Assembly (NCBI RefSeq): GCF_040183065.1
Contig: NC_091121.1
Coordinates: 63,086,287 to 63,150,286, forward strand
Direction: 5' to 3'
Length of the DNA: 64,000 nucleotides
From: Periplaneta americana
Taxonomy: Eukaryota; Arthropoda; Insecta; Blattodea; Blattidae
The position numbers were made by a program, and so were the translations under genes. Within the stretch, counting starts at the first letter, position 1, and each line of letters begins with the position of its first letter. The notes under the pieces are model-generated. The model saw only the letters and a program-made list of their open reading frames with translations, did not search any database and was not told the DNA's origin. Shown here in pieces: positions 41,011 to 53,872 of this stretch.

Positions 41011-41054
<44 letters not shown>
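41011..41054. repeat. ATA microsatellite
   Basis: About 14 ATA/TAA units in an AT-rich spacer. Confidence 0.85.
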
Positions 41055-41294
41055 TTAAGTGGGATTGCTTTACATTGAAACGGTATGTCCAGCTAATTTT
41101 TACCCATATAAAGGCACTAACACTGCGAAACTAGCTCTGTGCAAAATGTTAGTGCTACATATGACAGAAAATATAATTGGATCGATAATAATATTCGGCT
41201 AGTAGATTATATACAATATATATTATAGAACATAATACTAAATATGATAATATAAATATCCTATAGGCTACATAATATATACAATTAATGCATT

Positions 41295-41640
41295 TGACGA
41301 AATCAACTCCGTTACGGTGAACAAAAACATATATTCTGAGATTATGAAATACATATATTTTACTATAATTGCCAGTAAAAAATTGTTTAAACTAAGAAAA
41401 TGTTATTCCTACGTCACATGATGTTACAGGGACAAAATAACGAAAATCAATATACAAATTAACAATATTTACATTTTACACAACATTTACAAATAATTCA
41501 TTTACCAAAACCTATCCCATTGCAGTGAAAAACACATATATTCTGAGATTATGAAATGTAAATCTTTTACACATCACATAAAATTTGTTTAAACTAAGAG
41601 AATGTTCTTTCTACATCATATGACTTTACAGGGGAATATT
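41295..41640 (+). repeat. Local direct duplication
   Basis: About 41295-41440 and 41505-41640 share acatatattctgagattatg, tttaaactaag and other blocks; about 75 % match by eye. Confidence 0.55.
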
Positions 41641-41984
41641 TATAATGCATCATTACTACTTAATGACCTCATGCGTGCCTGCTTCCAATTCTATCCTGCT
41701 TATGCATCCACGTGACATAATAGATGTACCGAAAGAAACTACTCGATCCGCTGTACGTTTGGGAACAGAAATGCTCTGCCTGATTATTATACAAGTTATC
41801 TTAATGCAACATTTTCGCGATAATCTCATACTTTATTCGACACAAAAAAACGAAATTGTAAGAAAATTATCGGCATAAAAAATAAGACTCCAAGTACGTA
41901 TAGCCTTCGGAAGTGTACATGGAAATTATATCGGGGGAAGGGGAGAAATACTCCATTTTTTATTATTTTTCCCTCGGTAAAACA

Positions 41985-42243
41985 CAACTTTTGAAAAGAA
42001 ACTGATCTATGAACCAACAATCCCGTTCTATAAAGATAAATATAGCCTGTCTCACATTGATGTAATAGGTCTGATGGTGGGAGCACGAGGTACCATACCC
42101 TCCTTCTTTGCCAACAAATGTAAAAACCTGGGGCTAACACACAGCATTGTGAAGGAAATAGCCATTAGTGCCCTCAAAGAATCGGTTCAGCAATTGAGAA
42201 ATCATTTGTATGGGAGTGATAATGGAAATTTCAAGTTATCTTA
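41985..42243 (+). mobile_element. LINE C-terminal fragment, R2/NeSL-like
   Basis: Reading frame EKKLIYEPTIPFYKDKY, then IDVIGLMVGARGTIPSFF and ISALKESVQQLRNHLYG. The V-x-G-L-x-x-G-A-R-G-T pattern is common in the C-terminus of R2/NeSL-like ORFs. Short, without RT. Clade is tentative. Confidence 0.5.
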
Positions 42244-43679
42244 ACCGACGGCTGTTGATTGATTTAGATATCAATGCCAATAAATCAGTACTACTATTTT
42301 TCTCGCGGTATATGGTATTCAAATCATTCTAACCTATCCGATGATATTCCCCCCCCCTTTCTTAACTGTAAATGAGCACAAAGGCTACTTAGGTGTCAGT
42401 TTTCTGACACATTGTATATTCGATTCCCTAACCGTTTCAAATGTGTATCATTTTATATGTAATACGCTTTGTCAAATCTGGCAACCTTTTAATAAGGGAA
42501 GCTAAATTTATATTTATATTATATTTTTGTCCAGGGAAAAATACTCTTCTTATTCAAAGATTTATGGTAAGCTATCATTTTTAACAGAGAAACTATTCTT
42601 CTTTAACGCAAAAGAAAAGGCTTAAGGTTCGCCTCTGATTATCCACGTTAATTTATGCGTTGAAGGTTGCGCGGTGAAGGTAAACCAAGTTTTAAAGTTT
42701 GTTTTATGATTGGTAGTAATATTAGAATTTAAATTTTGCTGTTTATGCCGTTATCTTACTACTGTCTAATATATTAAAATTCGAAAGTTCTAGTACATTA
42801 GACTAATAGAAAAATACGAACCCACTTTGTACACATTCTAAATTATAGCTACAAAACAATCTTCCTTTAGTTGGAGGAACGTCTTCATGCCCACAAAGAA
42901 TTCAGTTTTATAATGTAAATTCATCCATGTTCAAAGCTCCAACTGTAATATTATAAAATTTTGTCAAAAATAGGAATAAGAAAGCCGAATGAATTTAGTT
43001 CAATTATGTTAGATTGATTTCAACACTTGCTTTAGTCTGTCAAACCGGATAGTATTGCAGACTGAATGAATCACAAGAGGCAAAGCGATCTTGATATTTA
43101 TCATTATGTAATATAATTATGAAATGTTTAATTTTAGAACTACTTTCACATCGATATGCCACTTGCGATTACGAGAAACTGAGAGCAGTTCTTGGCAGAA
43201 AACTTCACGCAAATTGTTTTAAATTAACTGTATTATTTAATTTTATATGCAGTATAAGAATATACTAATATATATTTGTTATACTTAATGAAAACTGGAT
43301 AAAATGTAACGAGAAGAAACATTCCCTCCCTATGAGCAGCCATGTGACCAAAGCCTCGTAGTAGCTACATTACTCTCACACAAGGAAAGATATTACGACG
43401 AACTAGACTGCTCTGGAGGAAAATTAAAAACATTGTTTCTTCTTCTTACATTTTAACTCGTTTTCACTAAATTTATCAAATGTTCAACTCCTCCAAAAAT
43501 TTTAACTCATTTTTATGAGCTTTAGCAATAACGGTCTGATTTCTACCTGGTAGGCCTGTTTGTATGAAAAAAATCAAAAACCTAGCTCAAGCCATTTTCA
43601 AGTTATAACTTTTTGTTATATACGTGGCTAGGATTCTATATGTGTGACTTTTTTTTAGGATGCATTATAGAATAAATTT

Positions 43680-43755
43680 AATTATAGTTTATTTAACGAC
43701 GCTCGCAACTGGAGAAGCTATATCGGCGTCGCCGATGTGCTGGAATTTTGTCCTT
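43680..43755. repeat. SINE body fragment
   Basis: tttatttaacgacgctcgca followed by ggcgtcgccgatgtgctgga; related to the 'acgacgct' SINE body elsewhere in the window. Confidence 0.45.
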
Positions 43756-43919
43756 ATACTTTTACTTTATGTAAGATATATTAAATGAGGCTTAAATGTA
43801 GTAACAGATACGAAAATACCTAAACTGAAATGATAGAAATTGTAGACGAAAGTGTTGGGCATTACAATATTGTTTCCTAAAAACAATTAAGGAGAGATTT
43901 AAATGAACTTTGGAGTTTC

Positions 43920-44512
43920 TTACTTACTTACAAATTACTTTTAAGGAACCCGAAGGTTCATTGCCGCCCTCACATAAGCCCGCCATCGATCCCTATCCTG
44001 TGCAAGATTAATCCAGTTTCTATCATCATATCCCACCTCCCTCAAATCTATTTTAATATTATCCTCCAATCTACGTCTCGGCCTCCCCAAACGTCTATTT
44101 CCCTCCGGTTTCCCAACTAACACTCTATATGCATTTCTGGATTCGCCCATACGTGCTACATGCCCTGCCTATCTCAAACGTCTGAATTATGTCGGGTGAA
44201 GAATACAATGCGTGCAGTTCTGCGTTGTGTAACTTTCTCCATTCTCGTGTAACTTCATCCCTCTTAGCCCCAAATATTTTCCTAAGAAACTTATTCTCAA
44301 ACACCCTTAATCTCTGTTCCTCTCTCAAAGTGAGAGTCAAAGTTTCACAGCCATAAAGAACAACCGGTGATATAACTGTTTTATAAATTCTAACTTTCAG
44401 ATTTTTTGACAGCAGACTAGATGACGAAAGCTTCTCAATCGAATAATAACACGCATTTCCCATATTTATTCTGCGTTTAATTTCCTCCCGAGTGTCATTT
44501 ATATTGAAGTTT
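43920..44512 (-). mobile_element. 5'-truncated TTAC-tailed LINE copy
   Basis: Minus strand encodes TREEIKRRINMGN, VRIYKTVISPVVLYGCETL, RLRVFENKFLRKIFG and, after a frameshift, GRPRRRLEDNIKIDLREVGY with the final RVP. This is the RT C-terminal region of the same family as 23209-23761. The tail is only about three TTAC units. Dead. Confidence 0.75.
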
Positions 44513-44636
44513 CTAATTCTTCAAAATACTAACTCCGCATGAAAGGACTAATAACTTGCAGAACCATTCTATGGAAGTCCAAGTAGGACATTTTCATGAG
44601 CATAAACTGTCGATGTAAAATGTATTCTTGATTTTT

Positions 44637-44682
44637 CTGTGCGTGTGCATGCGTGCGTGTGCGCGTGAGTGCGTGTGTGTTT
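44637..44682. repeat. GT-rich microsatellite
   Basis: Imperfect GT/GCGT run, alternating purine-pyrimidine. Confidence 0.7.
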
Positions 44683-44984
44683 TTTTGTCACTCTGTCCAT
44701 ACGATCAAGTCCATGAATGTCTCCATGGATAAATAATTTGTTGCACATCTGCAATCGATCGTCAGATTCGTGTCATGTATAAATAATCAATTTTGATTAA
44801 GAGTAGAACTTTTTAACATGAATAAGTTGTATGATTTAGAGGCTCTGATAGGGTTAGTTGACGGCCCTCGCACCTTCGCCCGCAATCTGACCCGCGATAG
44901 CATGGTACAAACTACGAGTACAAAGTGTAGCATGCATCACAAGTATAAATAATGTCGACATTCCTTCGCCGAATGAACCAACGC

Positions 44985-45700
44985 TGGAGTGTCCTTAAAA
45001 CTTAAAATTTTATACGTCAGGTTCTACTACAGAAATTAGCTTTACAGATTCCGTATTGTACTACAAAGATTCAAGCAACTTTGTGTGAACATTTAATGTC
45101 ATGCGAGAAAGCACTGTAAGAAAAGGGTTCTGTTATTTCAACACACAACACCCCATACAAAAGTTAGTGTCCGTCCACATGCGTCTGTTGGGACAAAGAA
45201 GGCGCCGTGTACTGCGAATTGCTTCCTAGAAATGTAACCATAACTGTTGACATTTATTGCCAACAACTCAGACGCCTTGCTGCCACAATTGAAGAAAAAC
45301 AACCGGGAAGACTACATCAAGTGTTGCTGCAATACGATAATGCATGCCCGCACTCTGCTAACATAACAAAAGCAGCTATCCAGGAGCTGGGTTGGGAGGT
45401 GATTCCACATCCCCCATATTCTCTGGTCTTGTGCCCTTAGATCTTCACCATTTCCGTTCTTTATTCAACAACTTCCAAGAGAACTATTTTGATAACGAAG
45501 ATGCTTTACAAACTTGGCATGACGACTACAAACCAGCAGATTTCTTCAGACGTAGAATCTAAAAACTATCCAGCGTTGGCAGTCATAGATAAAGTATGAA
45601 AATATATTGCTGATTAGTTTCTGTCTTCTATTCATCTCGAATAAAAATTTTTATCGAATAGAAAAAACGATAAGAACTTGTGCATCAATCCATACATGTC
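44985..45700 (+). pseudogene. Mariner (DD34D-like) transposase relic
   Basis: Open part 45207-45440 reads ELLPRNVTITVDIYCQQLRR, then LLQYDNACPHSANITKAAI and GWEVIPHPPYS. These are mariner core motifs with the second catalytic Asp in YDNACPH. The third Asp region (SPDLAPSD in intact copies) reads SLVLCP and a stop here. The upstream half is scrambled; the right part ends near aacttgtgcatcaatccata. Inactive. Confidence 0.7.
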
Positions 45701-46049
45701 AGATTCAAAATATTCAAAGATGTCTTACTGTTCTACTCTACTCTCTTCCTACTTGCCTTGCACATAGTTCAGCATTTGTCATGTTCAATCATATTCGGAG
45801 TTCTTTCTCCATCTACTCCGTGGTTCTAAATGCCTTCTTTCCTTTTTTAGTTCGAATCCTTTCTAACTTTTTTCAAGTTGCTGTTTTCCCTATTCGCCTA
45901 GTGGTGACTATCGTTACGTAAACGTTTGAGGCAAGTGAGTGCTACGAGTATATTCGTAGAAATCATAAGACATGTGAAAACAATATACTGAATGATTCAC
46001 GGATATGACCCGCGGTTTAGCAATGAGTTCTATAGGTAATTTTGAACAA

Positions 46050-47100
46050 GTCTCATATCAAGGAATATAGTGAAGGATGTGCCTTAATAACGAGTAATTG
46101 GAAGCAATTGTCATACTTCAGTCTGGGTGTTAGTTCAGGTTTATTTCTAAACGCTGCATCATACTGATCCACAATGAAGGAGCATACCGCATCCGAATTT
46201 GTTGTCTCCGTCTCCGTCTGCATCTTCGAACTTGTGTGTCGCGAATATAAGTTTTGGCAAAGAAATTCCCCAGCGCACGGCAATGATCCGCAATTCTCAA
46301 ATACAGTTCGTCAAAATTAATTGCAGCATCTTCCTCGGGAACGAACGCCAAACTTAGCATCTGAGGCACAGCGTCCCTACTCCATGATTGTCAGGATCAT
46401 TATAATGAACTTGCCAGAACTTTTCTGAACATTACCTGGCCGAAATGGAAAAAGCATAGTCTGGTTGCGGCATGAGGAACACAGTACGATGAGCATTAAT
46501 GAAGGCCAACTCCATATCACTAACAACAGTTTCAGGATTGCTTCTCTGTGCATGACTGTTAAACTCTCTAACACTGTCATATACTTGTCTTGCTCCTTGT
46601 TTACCAAAGGCAATATGCATATGGTAAGCATTCCCCCAGTACATCACATGGATGGGGAATATCTGTGTAAAGATTGACGGAGACACTTGGAATGTAACAT
46701 CCATGTACCATACTTCCGAACCCGCAAGGCATCTTATATTCTTCCTCCTCTTCGTCATCCAAATGGTCGAGCAACACGAACCGATCTCCTCGATTGATAT
46801 ATGAATATTCTTCTTTTTTTTTAATATACCAGGTCCGCCAAAGATTTATGGTTTGCAGGCTGATCACGTGCTCTCTTTCTATTCATGACTCGCTTAAAAA
46901 CAGACTTACCGATAAACACTATAACAGACTGTCAGGCACCTCCACAAGCTGCTTTTCGAGTATTCTGGAAAGTGATTCCTCTGGATATGCAATTTCTCGT
47001 CATTTGACTGTAGCGATGATCTTTCTTGCACTCACCTCATCTGGAGTAGCTCCATGGCTATGTTGTGATGTTTGTAATTCTCTTGTCATGTGATCATCCG
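46050..47100 (-). pseudogene. MULE-type transposase relic
   Basis: Minus-strand pieces in order: an N-terminal part near 47090-46870 (HSHGATPDEVSARK), a YINRGDRFVLL-like piece, then the MULE core YMDVTFQVSPSIFTQIFPIH (first catalytic Asp), TVVSDMELAFINAHRTVF (second), and MLSLAFVPEEDA...FDEL...FAKTYIRD. The end RYAPSLWI matches the usual FPPxxWN stretch. At least four frameshifts; no inverted ends found. Confidence 0.7.
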
Positions 47101-47689
47101 TAACTGTTGACCTCTACACGTCTCCTTGCGGACATGTATCCAGTACGTCTTTCCATTATTCTCTTTGTGTCTTTGCTTATGATAGAGATGTCCTCGATAC
47201 GAAAGACATTTCTCCCCGCGTGACGTATGAATAAATTCTCCTTTCATTTTTACAGTTTAAATGTTCAACTCGAAAAATTTATTTCAGTGCTGGAAATTTA
47301 AATGCGAAACTTCAAACCATAAAAATCGCAAACTCATATATCCATTCGTTTTAATTGTCAGTTTCAACACACGTGTATGAAGGCATACGGGAATTGTATG
47401 CGAAAATGCGTGCGAAAAGAGTAGGCCTACACCAAATGTCGTATGTGAAAACGAGCACACCAAATGTCGCGTAGACGAATAGGTGGCATGTGAAGTGATG
47501 TGTGAAATGTCGTGTAAGTCAAATCCTGTATGTGAAAAGTCGTAGATCAGTTTGCTAAATGATGTTATGTAGTGACTTTCACAATCACGAAACGCCAATT
47601 AAATTTAGTCGTGGTTCCTGTGTGGTAGTATTAAATTATAAAGGAATTGAAGTAGGATATTTAACTTTAACAATATACTGTACATAGAA

Positions 47690-47900
47690 TAAGTCCGTCG
47701 CTCTGACTGTAGATATTAGGTACGCTTCCCAACCCAGCGGTCCGTGGTTCGATTCCCGGCGTGGATGGAGAATTATCTCCAGCTCACAGAACTGTCTTGT
47801 ACTTGTTCTATGACATCTCCCCAGTGGCCCAGAATCGCGCTGACCACAGGGTCAGAGAGACCCGCAATGTGAGATAGTTTAGTGTTAGTCTAGAGATGTA
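47690..47900 (+). repeat. tRNA-derived SINE
   Basis: Degenerate box A, good box B GGTTCGATTCCCGGC at about 47745-47760, then a body with cagagagacccgcaatgtga. Borders the MITE at 47905. Confidence 0.55.
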
Positions 47901-47904
47901 ACTA

Positions 47905-48199
47905 CAGTAGGGCAAAGGTTGATAATATTGTGATACGAGTAATATTGTGATAGTTCTTTTTGAGAATTTATTACAATTTTACTGAGTGAGAGAAGAACCA
48001 GTTTTGTGCAGAAAATTGCCCACGAACATTCCGTTAATACGTTGACGCAAAAAACCGATCTTCCTGTCGCTCAGTAAAATTGTAATAAATTCTCAAAGAG
48101 AACTATCACAATATTGCTCATATCACAATATTACTCATATCACAATATTACTCATATCACAATATTACTCGTATCACAATATTACCAAACTTTACCCTG
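47905..48199. repeat. Fold-back MITE with unequal internal repeats
   Basis: 295 bp, TA on both sides, inverted ends CAGTAGGGCAAAGGTTGATA / complement of CAGGGTAAAGTTTGGTAATA. The left arm has two 17-bp units (aatattgtgatacgagt) and the right arm four or five. Mariner-like MITE. Confidence 0.75.
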
Positions 48200-48709
48200 T
48201 ATAACCTTCTCGACGCCGCAGTAGCGTGTGTATCTTTACGAAATGAGGAGGTGAAAATGAGGAAGGAAGAGTGTGTCTGAAGATGAAGTTTACGTTGTGC
48301 ATCAGTAACTAGGAAAAGTTAACTTACCGAATGTAAAGTTTATGACACTCAAGTTTGCTAAGCAAACATGCAAAGATAAGTTTCTCTTTAGAAAATAGAG
48401 AGAGATGGAAGTAAAATACTGTTTATGGAACTTTGGTTAAGAGGAAGATGAAAATCGACTGAAATGATCCTCGTTACTGTACTGAGTGTGTATGAAAAAT
48501 ATAAAATTTTACATGCAATGTAAACTAGTTATGTAACTTCAATTAATACAATTATGGTAGTATAGATATCGTGCCAATTAATCCTATCTTTTGCAGTTGC
48601 ATTATGTAAATCGTCATTGAGACTTTCCTCGATGAATCATCTGCCTTGAATGTTTTATGTAGTGGAAATATTCCACAGGGCTATACGTCACAAGAAGTTA
48701 GATACGCAA

Positions 48710-49137
48710 AAGAACAAACTTGGAATGGAATTTACGGGAGGAGGACCCAGCACTGCGACCTGCTACGATATATTGCGCTAACCCTAAAGCTAGGCGCATT
48801 CTCAAACCCACACTGGCTGACTACACTAAGGTTCGCTGCGTACCCAGGTTTCGAGCAGGCAACCCTCTCGTCCCTAGGTCAGCCCCCTCCGTCCGTCGCC
48901 ATCCGGCGTTTGGGAAATGCTATGGAATGATGACGAAATAGAGAAATTTTCATGGAATGATGCAGATGTCTAAAATGGGGGAAAACCGGAGAATCCCGAG
49001 AAAACCTAAACTTTGATCTTGTCCACAAGTTTCACTATAGATTTCTCAATAAAAATCCCAGAAATGACCGGGAATAGAACCCTGGTCGCCTACGTGATAG
49101 GCTGGAGGTCTGACCACTCGGCTACCGCAGGAGTAAA
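48710..49137 (-). repeat. Composite tRNA-derived SINE
   Basis: Minus-strand head near 49137 (GCGGTAGCCGAGTGGTCAGA box A, a diverged box B), followed by a long body to about 48710, with gaaaaccggagaatcccgag-type sequence. The GC-rich far end (48710-48905) may be a second repeat. Confidence 0.5.
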
Positions 49138-49228
49138 GAACAAACTTACATTGGGATAAAATAGGTCTACTAGTGATTATAGGCATATATATGTAATCAT
49201 ACTGTATGTATATGTAAATATTTCAGTA

Positions 49229-49712
49229 TGGTTAGAATTTATAAAACAGTTACATTACCGGCTGCTCTGTATGGTTATGAAACTTGGACTCTCACTTTGA
49301 GAAAGGAACAGAGATTAAAGGTGTTTGAGAATAAGGTTCTTAGGAAAATATTTGGGGCTAAGAGGGATGAAGTTACAGGAGAATGGAGAAAGTTACACAA
49401 CGCAGAACTGCACGTATTGTATTCTTCACATGGCAGTTAGGAATATTAAATCCAAACGTTTGAGATGGGCAGGGTATGTAGCACGCATGGGCGAATCCAG
49501 AAATGCATATAGAGTGTTAGTTGGGAGACCGGAGGGAAAAAGACCTTTGGGAGGCCGAGACGTGGATGGGAGGATAATATTAAAATGGATTTGAGGTAGG
49601 TGGGATATGATAGAGTGGATTAATCTTGCACAAGATAGGGACCGATGGCGGGCTTACGTGAGGGCGGCAATGAACCTGCGGGTTCCTTAAGTCATTTGTA
49701 AGTAAGTAACTG
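49229..49712 (+). mobile_element. 5'-truncated TTAC-tailed LINE copy
   Basis: Plus strand encodes VRIYKTVTLPAALYGYETW, RLKVFENKVLRKIFGAKRDE, then in another frame IKSKRLRWAGYVARMGESRN, GRPEGKRPLG, and ends GGGTTCCTTAAG with a very short AAGT tail. Frameshifts present. Confidence 0.75.
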
Positions 49713-49999
49713 TAGTAGAGTAAAATGTTGCTGTTGCAGTAAATCAGAACTTCAAAAGTACAAATACGTTTCTGTGCCTTTTAATAAAATTCTTCTAAAA
49801 TATTTTACTGCAAAATAAGCGTTCCATGAAATGACTGCTGAAATATTGTTCTAAATTAAGAAGCTCATCCTTTACCATGTGTTAATTTTATCAGAGCTCT
49901 CATTAAAACTGTTTACTTTACAGTAAAACTCGTTCTATTTAAAAATCAAGTTCCCTAAACTGATTTGCAGCGTTTAATTTATTTTTTAGGCCAAAGCAT

Positions 50000-50110
50000 T
50001 GATTGACAGAAAGGAGAGAGGCTCGTGCTCCGAGGCTTTGCTGGAGCGTGTGTTCGAATCCCTTCTGCGACAATTATCGTTTTTTTCCCCGAGGTTTTCC
50101 TCAACTACGA
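50000..50110 (+). repeat. Degenerate SINE
   Basis: Box B-like GTTCGAATCCC at about 50052 followed by a ccccgaggttttcctcaact body; box A is weak. Confidence 0.4.
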
Positions 50111-52809
50111 TACGAATGCTGTGTAATCGCATGATCATGCGTGGGCTACTGATCATGGCGGGGTGGTTTGTTTATCCCTCTCCTCATGATGAATGTAATT
50201 CATGCGCTATCGAAGAGAGTAAGGTAACCCGCTTTTTTCTTCAGCTTGCTTCGTTGCATCAGTGGCGGACGTCTTTTAAACATAATACTGAGTTTAACAT
50301 ATTGCTACGTAACTAATTATCTATTTCTATTGTTAGTAAGAAATATTTTACAAACGTGTGTAAACGTCCCAAACATCACTTTAACATCAGTCACTCATCA
50401 TTTGTAATGTTAGTGTATCAATTTACAAAATATAATATTGAATCATTGTTCCATAGATTAATTTGAAAGTTTAATATTAATCTTCACAGCAAACCCGAAA
50501 TAATGATATATAAATAAGCATTTTACAAACCTATAAGCTTAACCAGTTTGCAACACAATTAATTTACACTTTTACTATGTCTACCTGTACACGAGGATGA
50601 TCCCGAAGACTTCTGACACCTCTTCCTCTGAACTAGTGTATTAATATCTGGTTTTAAACCCGATGAACACAATCGCAGAACTGAAACTAGCTCGAACTGC
50701 ACAGTGTGCCTTTTGCTGAACGAAAGCTTCAGTCTCAGATTTATTTGTATCTTTTAGTTCTGTTATAAGGTGGAAACGTGCAGTTCCTATTTAAATGAAG
50801 AATGAATTGAGGTCACAAGATAATAAATGTGGACGTCAATAAGACAATAACGTAAAGGAAAATTAAACGATAATTACCTGAAATGGCATGTGTACCATAC
50901 TTCTCTGCGTGACGAAAAGTGAAATGTCTCTTTACATTGAAATGAGAAATATAATTAGGCTACTACTTTTTCCACAAATTAAACAAATAGGCCTAGTCTT
51001 TCTCTCATGAAGTGCACAAAAAGTATTCGTCTTTCCATTCCTGATCAGTAATTCCCAGACGAAGAAGTCATTTTTACGGCGAAGATTAAAGAGGTATTAT
51101 TTGGAGTTACCCTACTTGTCATATTACTTCCCGCTAACCCCACACACGTATCACAAGCAGTGTTTGTTTGAATCCTACCTTCCCCTACCGAGCGGACTGG
51201 TGTGGAGTGAATGAAAGTAATGACGTCAACTCTCATTGAGAGACAGTCGCCCACCGATGCGCATGATGAATAGTAGGTTATCTTGCCAAAATATCATATT
51301 GCTACCACAAATTACACCGATCCGAGATAATTGCGTAATTGATAGTTTTTAAATACCTAGGCGATTAGGACATTCAATTTTGTTCAATTGATTATACTAG
51401 TAATACAGATCTGTGTAAGTTTGATATTTATTGTTAATGAATATAATAACCGTATACATCAGTGATGTCAAAGCAAGCGCATTTTTCTGACCTTGACGTC
51501 GTGCGCGCGCATCAAGCTCTAAGTAAGGAAAGAGGAAGGATTGTGTATATGAATAAGCAACCTGCTGGATTAAGAAAACAATGGTGCACAAACTTCAAAC
51601 GGAACGTGAAATTTTATGTCGTTTTTATATGGCTTCTTTCTGTTTAATATTATCTATATTGTCTGTAAAACAAAAGTACTAACACTGATTTCTTAATATT
51701 GCACTTGTGATTTAAATGTTAATAACATAATAGAGAGTTAAGAAGGAATATTCACTTAAAATCCATAGTAGTATAATTATACTGTATTAAGTGAATGAAA
51801 CATATCATTCATAAAGAAAGTGATATTCCAAAGAAAGAGATTGAGTATGACATGATAAGTTGAAATTTATATTGATGGTATCTTTAGTCCTACAAAAGTA
51901 ATCAATAAACCAATCAAAACAATATTACAGTACAAAGCAAAGTTACCTAGGTACTGTATATGTTTTAAGTGTAACTAATATTACATAACAAAACTCTTAC
52001 TGCATTATGCTTTTAAGGTGATATTTGTGAGCAACTTCCTATCATCAGAATATTAAATTATTTTCTCGAAATCTGCTGAAGCTATAGAGCTGACATTTTT
52101 ACAACACATGGACACGTATCTTTTGCTTATGACGTAACAGTAGTTGCTTTGTTAATTCATTTCCTTACAAACAATTTCCATGCGAATATTTTCAAAATTT
52201 TCAATACACTATCTTCAGTAATAGGTATATACGGTATATTGGATTTAAGAAAACATTCTGTAAGGCTACTAAATAAATAGGCCTATACCTGAAAATTTCA
52301 CTTTTCTATACGAAAAGTTGAGAAAATATTTCTTTTGAATAAAAAAATCAAACTTGTGAAAAATGAGCATTAAAATTAAAACTTACATTCTTATAATGCA
52401 CTTATACTTCTCAGGCAAATCTAAAAATTAACATGGATGCAGTTTTAATAAGTTCTCTTCCCTTTATCTATTGAATCAGTGCTGGTCATCCCTGAATATA
52501 GCTCGACCAAGCGGCATATACTACCTCTTTAGTCTGTCTTTCCTTTCCGCTTAAAGCGCTCAGGCTCTCCTGAGCTCTAAAGCGCGCGCTTGCTCCTATG
52601 GGCATCAATTGACATGCCTGGTATACATGATGGCAGTGAATTCATTCCATTCTGTAATGTCGGATTACGTAATTCCTGAATATGAAATGGAATCAAATTA
52701 CTACATACTTAAAAATAAGTAACTTGTGGATGCCTCCGGCAACGGCGTGTGTTTCATTCAGTGGGGTGATGGAAGATGATGAGTTCTATCTAGGTGTTCT
52801 CTGTTCCAG

Positions 52810-52874
52810 GGTCAAGAGCGCTAGCCACCCAAACTAGCATGATAGTCACGGGGTCGACGGCAGCACAGCCGAAC
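52810..52874 (+). CDS. Gene 2, start-codon exon
   Basis: 65-bp exon between ctctgttccag and gtgagt. An ATG at 52839 opens MIVTGSTAAQPN and ends exactly in phase 0, matching the next exon at 58154. The frame is also open upstream to the acceptor, so translation might begin earlier. Short, so chance is possible; consistent splice sites and phase are the support. Confidence 0.5.
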
Positions 52875-53310
52875 GTGAGTATTTCATACTAAACTCACTC
52901 AAAATGTAATTTTGACACGAAATGAATCGCAAAATACAAAACAATTGCAATTGTGTAAATATAATAAAATACAAAATTGCATATTAGGCTATATACGTAA
53001 GTCATCTATTTGATTTAAAAAGTGATTTATAAATAGCAATTCTTACTTTAAATAATGCATATGTTTTCTCAAAGAGAATTGTTTCACTTGTCTGATTCAC
53101 CTAAAATATCGTCTTCCAAGCAGTGTTTCCGAAGTGATACTTAGAGAAATGAACTCTGAGCTGAGACTTTGACACTGAATATATTCTATTTTGACACTAG
53201 TATGTCATCTAGACAGAAGTTCCAAGATTATGATGTAATACGTTGTTGGAATAAAGTCCATGCAAGACTCGAAAGCAAGAAAAGTGATTTCATGGAACAA
53301 GTTCTGTTTG

Positions 53311-53400
53311 AACGCTAGCTGAACGGCGTTAGAGCTTCGGCTTTCCACGCTAGTAACCCGGGTTCGAGTCTCGATGGGTCCAACTGGAATTTGTGGTGGA
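53311..53400 (+). repeat. tRNA-derived SINE
   Basis: Weak box A, good box B GGGTTCGAGTCTC at about 53351, gtttttt-free body. Lies in the intron after 52874. Confidence 0.45.
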
Positions 53401-53504
53401 GAAAGGCTGTTTGATGTAAGTTTTCGTTGGGTACTTCAGTTTCAATACCAATAATTAATCTTTGCGCCACTAATCATCGTGGTGCACGAAAGGCAATCAT
53501 TTTA

Positions 53505-53872
53505 TAGGTCACTTTATAGGTTATTTTTCTGTGATTTTAGGTCATAAACTTCAGAGCCCTACTTACTGTATAGTCTCAGATTTCACATTATGAAAACCTC
53601 TGTCGTTCTCCATGTCTTGGTTGGCAGCGGTCATCATACTCAGCTGTTTCCTGAATAAATGCTCATGCATGAAGAACTTCTGGAAAACGAATTATAGACT
53701 TAACTTGTTTTGCATGACATCGTTATATTTGTCTCAATATTTACCGTAATTCGTGGAAGTGAGTTTCGAGGGAAAACGCACAGCAGATCTCTGACGATTA
53801 CAAAGAATAGTAGCAATATAGCAAAACGTATTTTTTCATTTTTGTGGACTTTACTCGTTTTGGGAGAAACAA
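53505..53872 (+). repeat. 365-bp dispersed repeat, copy 1
   Basis: Near-identical to 56440-56800, same orientation (aggtcactttataggttatt ... cattttttcatttttgtgg). No coding frame or inverted ends seen. Its right border is where the 53873 LINE begins. Confidence 0.8.

Larger units (their letters stand above)
37685..52809 (+). other. Putative first intron of gene 2
   Basis: If the leader exon is real, this 15-kb interval is its intron. It holds a fold-back (38034-38781), family C repeat, ATA repeat, LINE relics (41985-42243, 43920-44512, 49229-49712), a mariner relic, a MULE relic and several SINEs. 38790-40340, 42250-43670, 45710-46040, 50120-52500 contain nothing I could name. Confidence 0.35.

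Noticed and set aside
50575-51300. Possible LTR or promoter region
   Set aside because: No repeat partner, primer-binding site or polyprotein nearby; only unremarkable sequence.
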